DNA of 64,000 nucleotides from RPQJ01 sp963748985. Its GTDB lineage: Bacteria > Pseudomonadota > Gammaproteobacteria > Steroidobacterales > Steroidobacteraceae. The position numbers and the translations under genes are program-made. Position 1 is the first letter of the stretch; each line of letters begins with the position of its first letter. The stretch lies in contig CAVVKQ010000010.1 in assembly GCA_963748985.1 (NCBI GenBank), positions 62,001 to 126,000 of the forward strand. The letters are read 5' to 3'. The notes under the pieces were generated by a model. The model made no database searches. It was not told the DNA's origin and worked only from the letters and a program-made list of their open reading frames with translations. Below are positions 45,051 to 53,084 of the stretch, piece after piece.

Positions 45051-45728
45051 TCAGCCCTGTACGCCGCCGGCATGGCGTTGCAGGATCGCGGAGAGCTCTT
45101 CCATGAACGTGTCGTAGCGCAGTTCGAGCCGGCTCACCTGGTCCGCATAGCGGTTGTACGCGATGACAGCCGGAATTGCGGCGAAGAGACCCATCGCAGT
45201 GGCGATCAGTGCTTCTGCGATGGCGGGCGCCACCGTTGCGAGCGTCGCCTGCTGTACGTTACCGAGCGCCTGGAACGCCGTAAGGATGCCCCACACCGTG
45301 CCGAACAGGCCCACGTACGGGCTGGTCGAGCCGATCGTCGCGAGCGTCGAGAGGCTCTGTTCGAGACGGTCGGTTTCCTTGAGCTGCGCGATCTTCATCG
45401 AGCGCCGGCTCGCATCGAGCAGCTGCGCGCCTGCGAGGCCGAGCTGTGCTCGCAGCCGCGAAAATTCGCGGAAGCCAGAGACGAATATATCGGCCATGCC
45501 GGTGTGAGCGCCGCCTTCGAGCGACTTGTAGAGCGCAGCAAGGTCGCCGCCCGACCAGAAGTCATCCTCGAACCGGTCTGCCGCCTGCCGCGCATCGTTG
45601 AGCAGCTTGCGCTTGCTGAAGATGATGGCCCACGAGGCCACCGAGGCTCCGATGAGCAGCAGCATGACCAGCTGCACGATGAAGCTGGCCTGCAGCAACA
45701 GTTCCAGGATGGAATGCTCACCGATCAT
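45051..45728 (-). CDS. tolQ: Tol-Pal proton channel subunit TolQ
   Basis: 225 residues. Three spans and the MotA/TolQ/ExbB core (YVGLFGTVWGILTAFQALG, IAEALIATAMGLFAAIPAVIAYN). It follows ruvB by 15 nt. The thioesterase gene ybgC that often precedes tolQ is missing here. Confidence 0.95.
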   Translation of the reverse strand: MIGEHSILELLLQASFIVQLVMLLLIGASVASWAIIFSKRKLLNDARQAADRFEDDFWSGGDLAALYKSLEGGAHTGMADIFVSGFREFSRLRAQLGLAGAQLLDASRRSMKIAQLKETDRLEQSLSTLATIGSTSPYVGLFGTVWGILTAFQALGNVQQATLATVAPAIAEALIATAMGLFAAIPAVIAYNRYADQVSRLELRYDTFMEELSAILQRHAGGVQG

Positions 45729-45743
45729 TCTTGGATCACCTCG

Positions 45744-46790
45744 TCAGCCTTCGAACAGTCCGAGATTGGCCGGCCGCGCCTCGATGGCGGGCGGAGTCAG
45801 GCCGAAATGCAGGTACGCATTGCGTGCGGCCACCCGGCCCCGCGCGGTGCGCATGATATAGCCCTGCTGGATCAGGAAAGGTTCGATCACGTCCTCGATC
45901 GTTCCGCGCTCTTCGCCGAGCGCTGCGGCCAGGCTGTCGACCCCAACCGGTCCGCCGTCGAACTTCTCGATGATCGTGAGCATCAGCCGGCGGTCCATCG
46001 GGTCGAATCCTTGTGGATCGACGTCGAGCAGGTCGAGCGCCGCGCGTGCAACCTCCAGCGTGATGCGCCCACCCGCTTTCACCTCGGCGAAATCGCGCAC
46101 CCGACGCAACAGTCGGTTGGCAATGCGCGGCGTGCCGCGCGAACGGGTCGCGATCTGTGCGGCGCCGTCCACATCGGTCGGCACGCCGAGAATGCCGGCA
46201 GATCGCTGCACGATGTGCTGCAGTTCGTCATGGCCATAGAACTCGAGCCGCTGCACGATCCCGAAGCGATCACGCAACGGCGACGTGAGCAGGCCCGCGC
46301 GCGTCGTGGCGCCGATGAGCGTGAATGGTGGCAGGTCGATCTTGATCGAGCGTGCGCCCGGACCTTCGCCGATCATGATGTCGAGCTGGAAATCCTCGAG
46401 CGCCGGGTAGAGTATTTCCTCGACCACCGGGCTCAGCCGATGAATCTCGTCGACGAACAGGATTTCGTTTGGCTGCAGATTGGTGAGCAGTGCCGCGAGA
46501 TCGCCCGCGCGCTCCAGGACCGGCCCTGACGTCTGCTTGAACCCGACGCCGAGTTCGTTGGCAATGACGTGCGCGAGCGTCGTCTTGCCAAGGCCCGGCG
46601 GGCCGAAGATCAAGGTGTGATCGAGCGACTCGCCACGGTTGCGCGCCGCAGCGATGAAGATCTCCATCTGTGCCTTCATGGCCGGCTGGCCGACGTAGTC
46701 GGCGAGTGTCTTCGGCCGCACGGCGCGGTCGTAGACCTCTTCCTCGCGCAGGCCGGTGGCGGAGACGACGCGGTCGGGTTCGATCGTCAC
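45744..46790 (-). CDS. ruvB: Holliday junction branch-migration helicase RuvB
   Basis: 348 residues from GTG 46790 with AGGAC 8 nt upstream. AAA+ motifs GPPGLGKTTLAHVIANE, FVDEIHRLSP, ATTRAGLLTSPLRDRFG, then the winged-helix C-terminus (GTIEDVIEPFLIQQGYIMRTARGR). RuvB hexamers drive branch migration with RuvA. No ATG is available at a sensible place. Confidence 0.96.
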   Translation of the reverse strand: MTIEPDRVVSATGLREEEVYDRAVRPKTLADYVGQPAMKAQMEIFIAAARNRGESLDHTLIFGPPGLGKTTLAHVIANELGVGFKQTSGPVLERAGDLAALLTNLQPNEILFVDEIHRLSPVVEEILYPALEDFQLDIMIGEGPGARSIKIDLPPFTLIGATTRAGLLTSPLRDRFGIVQRLEFYGHDELQHIVQRSAGILGVPTDVDGAAQIATRSRGTPRIANRLLRRVRDFAEVKAGGRITLEVARAALDLLDVDPQGFDPMDRRLMLTIIEKFDGGPVGVDSLAAALGEERGTIEDVIEPFLIQQGYIMRTARGRVAARNAYLHFGLTPPAIEARPANLGLFEG

Positions 46791-46815
46791 GGGCTTGTCC
46801 TGACTCGGTGCGACA

Positions 46816-47421
46816 TCAGCTGCTGACCGCGCGCAGGGCGTGGCGGATGAGTTCTTCGGTCGTGGTCGCAGACGGGTCGACCTTCTGCAGCAGGCGCGTG
46901 ACTTCTGGCGGCTTGTAACCCAGCGCGACCAGCGCACTGAACGCTTCGGCCTGCGGACTGGGCACTGGCGTTCCCGGGCCTGCCGCGCCACGAATTTCGA
47001 AAGACTGACCCGTGGCCAGTGCCTGCAGGCGATCGCGCATCTCGATGATGAGGCGCTCCGCCGTCTTGCGGCCAATGCCCGGAATGCGAGTGAGCGATGC
47101 GGCGTCCTGCGCTTCGACACAACGGTGGAACTCGTCCACGCTCGCCCCGGAGAGGATGCCGAGCGCGATGCGCGGACCCACGCCCGATATCCGGATGAGT
47201 TCGCGGAACAGGCTGCGCTCGCGCTCCGTGCCGAAACCGAACAGGATGTGGGCGTCTTCGCGCACGACGAGGTGCGTGTGCAGCGTCACGTCTGCGCCGA
47301 CGGCCGGCAGGCCGTAGAACGTCGACATCGGCGCCTCGATCTCGTAGCCGACGCCGCCGACGTCCAGCACCAACACGGGCGGATGCTTCGCGGCGATTCG
47401 TCCACGCAGGAAGCCGATCAA
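46816..47421 (-). CDS. ruvA: Holliday junction binding protein RuvA
   Basis: 201 residues from TTG 47421 (reading M-IGFLRGRIAAK), overlapping the ruvC stop (TTGA). OB fold, two helix-hairpin-helix motifs (ISGVGPRIALGILSG; IPGIGRKTAERLIIEM), and the C-terminal RuvB-binding domain (ALVALGYKPPEV). RuvA tetramers clamp the four-way junction. Confidence 0.95.
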   Translation of the reverse strand: MIGFLRGRIAAKHPPVLVLDVGGVGYEIEAPMSTFYGLPAVGADVTLHTHLVVREDAHILFGFGTERERSLFRELIRISGVGPRIALGILSGASVDEFHRCVEAQDAASLTRIPGIGRKTAERLIIEMRDRLQALATGQSFEIRGAAGPGTPVPSPQAEAFSALVALGYKPPEVTRLLQKVDPSATTTEELIRHALRAVSS

Positions 47422-48002
47422 GGCCGGGCTCCGAGAGCCGCGATGGAGGCGTCGACAGACTGCCGCGCGCCGCGTGAATACGCATGGCACAGCGCGAGGC
47501 CGATCGCGTCGGCGGCATCAGGACCGAGTTCACCCTGCAGTTTCAGGAGCGACATCACCATGAGCTGAACCTGTTCCTTCAGTGCGCCGCCCTGCCCGAC
47601 GACCGCCAGCTTCACCTCGCGCGGCGCGTATTCGAACACGGTTGCGATCACCGGAAATACACCGCAGATGGCCGCACCCCGCGCCTGCCCCAGCTTCAGC
47701 GCGCTGTCGGCGTTGCGGTGCATGAAAACGCGCTCGATGGCGACCTCCTGCGGGCTGTACTGCCGGACGAGTTCCTGGACGCCGTCGAAGATCTGGCGCA
47801 ACCGGGGAGGAAACGCCTCACCGCGCGTGCGGATGGCCCCGCTCGCCACGTATCGGGCGTCGCCGTCCTGCCAGTCGATGATGCCGAAGCCGGTCGCCTG
47901 TGAACCCGGATCGATGCCGAGGATGCGAATCGACTCGCCGGCGGTCCCCGTCGCGCCCGATGCGAGCGTCCAGCGCCGTCCGCCGCGGTTGATTCTCGGC
48001 AA
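47418..48002 (-). CDS. ruvC: Holliday junction resolvase RuvC
   Basis: 194 residues if begun at TTG 48002; the conserved part starts 24 codons later with ILGIDPGSQATGFGII. Catalytic acids are visible in GIDPG, EVAIERVF, and the late DAADAIGLALCHA. RuvC cuts Holliday junctions symmetrically. There is no ATG or GTG between TTG 48002 and the conserved core, so the exact start is uncertain; GGGTG lies 5 nt before the TTG. Confidence 0.9.
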   Translation of the reverse strand: MPRINRGGRRWTLASGATGTAGESIRILGIDPGSQATGFGIIDWQDGDARYVASGAIRTRGEAFPPRLRQIFDGVQELVRQYSPQEVAIERVFMHRNADSALKLGQARGAAICGVFPVIATVFEYAPREVKLAVVGQGGALKEQVQLMVMSLLKLQGELGPDAADAIGLALCHAYSRGARQSVDASIAALGARP

Positions 48003-48098
48003 ATAATCACCCGGCACTGAGCCTGAAAATCGGTCGTCGTATGATAGCGTTTTTCTTCCGGGCGCCGCACGCCCGCGAGTTCCGCCGAGCACCCCGTC

Positions 48099-50219
48099 GT
48101 GAAGCCCGCCGAGATCGACATCCGTTCGCTGGCACCCAAGGTGCGCACCGCGCTCGAGGCGGTGAGTGTCCTCGCGCCGAACGAACATACACTACGCAGC
48201 GTCGAGCTGATGGCAGCGCTCGCGCAATTGCAGGCGGACGACGACGTGCTCCTCGCGGCGCTGATCATTCCCCTGCGCCAGGGGGGGCTGGTGGACGAGC
48301 CCAGGGCGCTCGAACTCTGCGGTGAACCGGCCATGCACCTGGCACGGGAACTCGAGCGTGTCGGCGACAGCGGCATCCCGGCTGAATGGAACCCGGGCCA
48401 GCACCTGCGCCCCGAACAGGCCGAGGGGCTGCGCAAGCTCCTGCTCGCGCTCGCATCCGACGTCCGCCTCGTCCTGATCCGGCTGGCCCTGCAACTCGTG
48501 CGCATGCGCGGCATGAAATCCGCCCCCGAGGGCGAGTTGCGCCGTGCCGCGCTCGAGACGCAGGAGATCTACGCGCCGCTCGCGAACCGCCTCGGCATCT
48601 GGCAGTTCAAGTGGGAACTCGAAGACCTGGCCTTCCGCTTCAGCGAACCCGAGGAATACAGGCGTATCGCCGGTTGGCTCAAGTCCAAGCGGGCCGAGCG
48701 CGAGCAATACATCGATGACGTCAAGCGCGCGCTGAGCCACGAGCTCGAACAGCTCGGCATCCGTGGCGAGATCACGGGCCGGCCGAAACACATTTACAGC
48801 ATCTGGCGCAAAATGCAGCGCAAGTCGCTGCAGTTCGACCAGGTCATGGACGTGCTCGCGGTCCGGGTCATGGTCGATACCATCGCCGAATGCTATGCCG
48901 CGCTCGGCAGCGTCCACGGCCTCTGGAACTACATTCCGGGTGAGTTCGACGACTACATCGCAACTCCCAAGGGCAACAACTACCGCTCGCTGCACACGGC
49001 CGTCATCGGGCCCGGCAAGCTGCCGCTCGAAGTGCAGATCCGCACCCGCGAGATGCACGAGCACGCCGAACTCGGCGTCGCGGCGCACTGGCAATACAAG
49101 GAGGGCCGCAAGGTCGAAGCGAGCTTCCAGCAGAAGATGGTCTGGCTGCGGCAGCTGCTGGAACCGGCGCAGCGCGAAGGCGTCGAGCCCGACCTGCTGG
49201 CGGGACTGCAGGCGGAAGTGTTCGAGGACCGCGTGTTTGCCCTAAGCCCCAGGGGCGAGGTCGTCGACTTGCCCAAAGGCGCAACGCCGCTCGATTTCGC
49301 CTACCAGGTGCACACCAACCTGGGCCATCGTTGCCGCGGTGCCCGGGTCAACGGGCGCATGGTGACGCTCGATCACAAGTTGTCGAACGGCGACACCGTC
49401 GAGATCATTCCGGCAAAACAACCGCATCCGAGCCGGGACTGGCTGCTGCCACAGCTCGGCTTCCTGGCGTCACCGCGCAGCCGCGCCAAAGTTCGTGGCT
49501 GGTTCCGCAAGCAGGACGAAGTCCAGAACCGCGAGCAGGGCCGGCAGATGCTCGAGCGCGAACTGGACCGGCTAGGCGTGCGCGCGCCACCGCTGCCGGA
49601 GATCCTGAGCGACCTGGGCCTCGCGAATGCCGATGCGCTCTTTCAGGGCCTCGGCGAAGGCGACATTACGTTGGCCCAGGTGGCCGGTGCGGTGCATCGC
49701 CGGCTGCACGAGCACCAGGAGGTGCAGCGCGGCCCGCGACTCGCCAAGCCGGCCGCGAATGGCGGCTCTGCGGGCATGGTCATTGACGGGGTTGGCGACC
49801 TGCTCAGCACGCTTGCCCGCTGCTGTCGGCCCGTGCCGCCCGAGGAGATCCTCGGCTACATCACGATCGGGCGCGGCGTCAGCATTCACCGGGCGACGTG
49901 TGCGAACCTGCTGCGGCTGCGCGAGGTCAAGCCGGAACGCGTGCTGGCCGTGGACTGGGGCCGGCCGTCTGAGGAGCGAACCTTCCCGGTCGGTATCGTG
50001 ATCGACGCCTATGACCGGCGCGGTCTCGTGCGCGACATTTCGGGCGTGCTCGCGGACGAGCACATCAGCATCGAGGCGATGAACACCGTGACGGACGCGA
50101 CGGAGAATACGGCCGCGGTGGACGTGACCGTGAAAGTGCACGGACTCGAGGAATTGAGCCGCCTGCTGGCCCGCTTTTCGTCATTGCCGAACGTGATCCG
50201 GGCGCGCCGCCGGCATTAA
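48099..50219 (+). CDS. relA: ppGpp synthetase RelA (monofunctional type)
   Basis: 706 residues from GTG 48099, divergent from ruvC. The N-terminal hydrolase-like domain lacks the HD pair. The synthetase has PGEFDDYIATPKGNNYRSLHT; the EFDD (EXDD) form marks RelA rather than the RFKD of SpoT. TGS (VFALSPRGEVVDLPKGATPLDFAY), a zinc-finger-like CCRPVPPEEILGYI region and a C-terminal ACT domain follow. It makes (p)ppGpp on stalled ribosomes, which acts with the DksA encoded at 23 kb. Confidence 0.95.
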   Translation: MKPAEIDIRSLAPKVRTALEAVSVLAPNEHTLRSVELMAALAQLQADDDVLLAALIIPLRQGGLVDEPRALELCGEPAMHLARELERVGDSGIPAEWNPGQHLRPEQAEGLRKLLLALASDVRLVLIRLALQLVRMRGMKSAPEGELRRAALETQEIYAPLANRLGIWQFKWELEDLAFRFSEPEEYRRIAGWLKSKRAEREQYIDDVKRALSHELEQLGIRGEITGRPKHIYSIWRKMQRKSLQFDQVMDVLAVRVMVDTIAECYAALGSVHGLWNYIPGEFDDYIATPKGNNYRSLHTAVIGPGKLPLEVQIRTREMHEHAELGVAAHWQYKEGRKVEASFQQKMVWLRQLLEPAQREGVEPDLLAGLQAEVFEDRVFALSPRGEVVDLPKGATPLDFAYQVHTNLGHRCRGARVNGRMVTLDHKLSNGDTVEIIPAKQPHPSRDWLLPQLGFLASPRSRAKVRGWFRKQDEVQNREQGRQMLERELDRLGVRAPPLPEILSDLGLANADALFQGLGEGDITLAQVAGAVHRRLHEHQEVQRGPRLAKPAANGGSAGMVIDGVGDLLSTLARCCRPVPPEEILGYITIGRGVSIHRATCANLLRLREVKPERVLAVDWGRPSEERTFPVGIVIDAYDRRGLVRDISGVLADEHISIEAMNTVTDATENTAAVDVTVKVHGLEELSRLLARFSSLPNVIRARRRH

Positions 50220-50258
50220 TTGTTCGCAATGACGGGTTGGTGCGCGGTCGCAGTTTTC

Positions 50259-50290
50259 CACTATCCCCGTCCCCTGACCCCCATCTCCCG
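50259..50290. repeat. Half copy of the G-rich repeat next to lpd
   Basis: CTATCCCCGTCCCCTGACCCCCATC lies directly beside the lpd stop codon. It matches the right arm of the inverted repeats at 37.5 and 51.7 kb, but the left arm is not recognisable. Confidence 0.5.
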
Positions 50291-51721
50291 CTATCGATTT
50301 GGGAAATCGATAGCCCGTTTGTCGGCTCCGAGCGCCGCTTCATGCAGCGCTTCACTCAGCGTCGGATGGGCGTGCATGGTGCGCTGCAGGTCCTCGGTGC
50401 TCGCCGAGTATTCCAGCGCGAGCACTGCTTCGGCGATCAGTTCGCCCGCCATCGGGCCAATGATGTGCACGCCGAGGATCTCGTCGTCATCCCTGGCCGC
50501 GATGACCTTGCAGAATCCGGCGGGCGCTTCCATCGCGCGGGCGCGGCCGCTGGCCATGAACGGGAACGAGCCGACCTTGTAATCGCGGCCGCTCGCCTTG
50601 ACCTGCTCCTCGGTCAGCCCCACCCAGGCAATCTCTGGCGCGGTGTAGATCACCGAGGGGACTGCCCTGTAGTTCACTTCGGAGTGCAGACCCGCGATGA
50701 GGTCGCCGACCATGACGCCCTCCTCCTTGCCTTTGTGCGCCAGCATCGGGCCGCGCACGACGTCACCCACTGCCCAGACATTGCCGGCGCCCGTGTGGCA
50801 CTCGTCATCCACCTGGATGAAGCCGCGATCGTCGAGCTTCACGCCCGTGCCTTCGCCGAGCAGTCCGTCCGTGAACGGACGCCGGCCGATCGCGACCACG
50901 ACCCTGTCGACCGTCACCGTCTGTTCACCCTTGGCGTCCGTGTACTTGAGCGTGACACCGTCCTTCTTGACGTCCGCGCCGCTTACCTTTGCGCCGAGGC
51001 GGATATCGAGCCCCTGCTTCTTGAAGTGCTTCTGTGCTTCCCTGGCGACGGCCTGGTCGGCCATGGCGAGGAACTCGTCCATCGCCTCGAGCACGATGAC
51101 TTCAGCGCCGAGACGGTGCCACACGCTGCCGAGTTCGAGACCGATCACACCGGCGCCGATGACGCCAAGGCGCTTCGGCACTGCTCCGAACTCGAGCGCG
51201 CCCCAGGAATCAACCACCCGCTCACCGTCGAATGGCAGCGACTTGAGGACCATCGGTTGCGAGCCAGGTGCCAGCACGACATGCTTCGCGACGAGTTCCT
51301 TCCTGCTGCCATCGGGCGCGGTGTATTCGACGCGGTTGCCGGCCAGCAGCTTGCCGTGGCCCTGCAGCGCGGTGACGCCCGCGGCCTTGAAGAGCCCGGT
51401 GATGCCCTGCGTGGACGCCTTGACGATGCCAGCCTTGCGTTTCTGCATGGTGGCGACATCGAACGCAAGACCCGTCGCGGAAATGCCGTGCGCCGCGAAT
51501 TCCGCATGCGCTCGGTGATAGAGCTCGGACGACTCGAGCAGCGCCTTCGACGGAATGCAGCCGGCGTTGAGGCAGGTGCCGCCGAACGCATAGGTGCCGT
51601 CGTGGTTCTTCCACTCGTCGATGCAGGCCACCTTGAGCTTGTTCTGCGCCGCGCGGATCGCGCAGGGATAGCCGGCAGGGCCGGCGCCGATCACGACAAC
51701 ATCGTAGGAAGTGTCAGACAT
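50291..51721 (-). CDS. lpdA: Dihydrolipoyl dehydrogenase (E3)
   Basis: 476 residues from ATG 51721. FAD site VVVIGAGPAGYPCAIRAAQ, redox disulfide GGTCLNAGCIPSKALL, NAD site LGVIGAGVIGLELGSV, and C-terminal HAHPTLSEALHEA with the active-site His. It reoxidises the lipoyl groups of the SucB encoded upstream. It is separated from sucB by a G-rich inverted repeat. Confidence 0.96.
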   Translation of the reverse strand: MSDTSYDVVVIGAGPAGYPCAIRAAQNKLKVACIDEWKNHDGTYAFGGTCLNAGCIPSKALLESSELYHRAHAEFAAHGISATGLAFDVATMQKRKAGIVKASTQGITGLFKAAGVTALQGHGKLLAGNRVEYTAPDGSRKELVAKHVVLAPGSQPMVLKSLPFDGERVVDSWGALEFGAVPKRLGVIGAGVIGLELGSVWHRLGAEVIVLEAMDEFLAMADQAVAREAQKHFKKQGLDIRLGAKVSGADVKKDGVTLKYTDAKGEQTVTVDRVVVAIGRRPFTDGLLGEGTGVKLDDRGFIQVDDECHTGAGNVWAVGDVVRGPMLAHKGKEEGVMVGDLIAGLHSEVNYRAVPSVIYTAPEIAWVGLTEEQVKASGRDYKVGSFPFMASGRARAMEAPAGFCKVIAARDDDEILGVHIIGPMAGELIAEAVLALEYSASTEDLQRTMHAHPTLSEALHEAALGADKRAIDFPNR

Positions 51722-51737
51722 GGGTACTCCGAACAGG

Positions 51738-51834
51738 CTAGGGGATAGGGGATAGGGGTTAGGGGTTAGTCGAGCCTCCGGAACGCCGCAACGCGGCTTC
51801 CGACTATCCCCTAACCCCCATCCCCTAACCCCTC
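51738..51834. repeat. G-rich inverted repeat between sucB and lpd
   Basis: Left arm about 51740-51773 (AGGGGATAGGGGATAGGGG...TTAGTCG) pairs with 51799-51833 (TCCGACTATCCCCTAACCCCC...). It starts right after the sucB stop on the minus strand and fills the sucB-lpd gap. The centre (GCCGCAACGCGGC) forms an inner hairpin. Confidence 0.85.
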
Positions 51835-53084
51835 TAGATTTGCAGCATCAGGCGCGCTGGATCCTCCAGCGAATCCTTGACCGACACCAGGAACTGCACG
51901 GCTTCCTTGCCGTCGATGAGCCGGTGATCGTAGGAGAGCGCCAGGTACATCATGGCCCGCACGACGATCTGACCGTCGACGACGACTGGCCGCTCCTGGA
52001 TCTTGTGCATGCCGAGAATCGCGCTCTGCGGCATGTTGAGGATCGGGGTCGACAACAGTGAGCCGAACACACCACCGTTGGTGATCGTGAACGTACCGCC
52101 GGTGAGTTCCTCGAGCGTCAGCTGGCCTTCGCGGGCGCGCGTGGCGTACCCCACGACCGACTTCTCGATCTCACCAAAGCCCATCTGGTCCGCATTGCGC
52201 AGCACCGGCACGATCAGTCCGCGTTCCGTCGAAACGGCGACGCCGATGTCGTAGTACTCGTGGTAGACGACGTCGCTGCCGTCGACCGACGCATTGACGA
52301 CTGGGAACCGCTTCAGCGCCTCGACGCACGCCTTGACGAAGAACGACATGAAGCCGAGTCGCGCACCGTGCTCCTTCTCGAATTTCTCCTTGTAACGTGC
52401 GCGCAGCTCGTTGACGGCCTTGAGGTCGACCTCGTTGAACGTCGTCAGCATCGCTGCCGTCGACTGCGCCTGGACCAGGCGCTCCGCGATGCGCGCACGC
52501 AGCCGCGTCATCGGCACACGGCGCTCGCCGCGTTCACCCGCGGGCAGCGACGACGCTGGCGCAGTGGCCGGCCGGGTGGTCAATGCGGGTGTGGGAATTG
52601 CAGCAGGTGCCACGCTCTTGTCGGCCAGGTGGGTCAGCACATCGCCCTTCGTGATGCGGCCATCGCGGCCCGAACCTGCGATATCAGCTGGCGCGAGCTT
52701 GTGCTCTTCGACGAGACGGCGAACCGAAGGCGCAAGCTTGTCTGAGTCCTTCTTTGTCTCTACCGCTGCGGCGGCAGCGGCCGCGACCTCGCCGGGCCTG
52801 CGACCGACCTCTCCCATCGCAACGGGAGACACAGGCGCAACGGCCCCCTCGTCGATAACGGCCAGAATCTGCCCGCCCGTGACAGTCGTACCGTTCTGCA
52901 CCTTGATTTCCCTGAGCACGCCGCTCACCGGCGCCGGCACTTCCAGCACGACCTTGTCCGTCTCGAGGTCGACGAGGTTCTCGTCGCGGTTGACCGCATC
53001 ACCGGGCTGCTTGCGCCACGCGACGAGCGTGGCGTCGGCCACCGACTCGGGCAGTTGCGGGACGCGAACTTCGATCGTGCTCAT
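51834..53084 (-). CDS. sucB: 2-oxoglutarate dehydrogenase E2 (dihydrolipoyl succinyltransferase)
   Basis: 416 residues from ATG 53084, overlapping the sucA stop (ATGA). One lipoyl domain (VDLETDKVVLEVPAPVSG; Lys is lipoylated), an Ala/Pro linker, an E1/E3-binding domain (APSVRRLVEEHKLAPADIAGSG), and the catalytic domain ending LSYDHRLIDGKEAVQFL (His and Asp). Forms the core of the complex that makes succinyl-CoA. Confidence 0.97.
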   Translation of the reverse strand: MSTIEVRVPQLPESVADATLVAWRKQPGDAVNRDENLVDLETDKVVLEVPAPVSGVLREIKVQNGTTVTGGQILAVIDEGAVAPVSPVAMGEVGRRPGEVAAAAAAAVETKKDSDKLAPSVRRLVEEHKLAPADIAGSGRDGRITKGDVLTHLADKSVAPAAIPTPALTTRPATAPASSLPAGERGERRVPMTRLRARIAERLVQAQSTAAMLTTFNEVDLKAVNELRARYKEKFEKEHGARLGFMSFFVKACVEALKRFPVVNASVDGSDVVYHEYYDIGVAVSTERGLIVPVLRNADQMGFGEIEKSVVGYATRAREGQLTLEELTGGTFTITNGGVFGSLLSTPILNMPQSAILGMHKIQERPVVVDGQIVVRAMMYLALSYDHRLIDGKEAVQFLVSVKDSLEDPARLMLQI

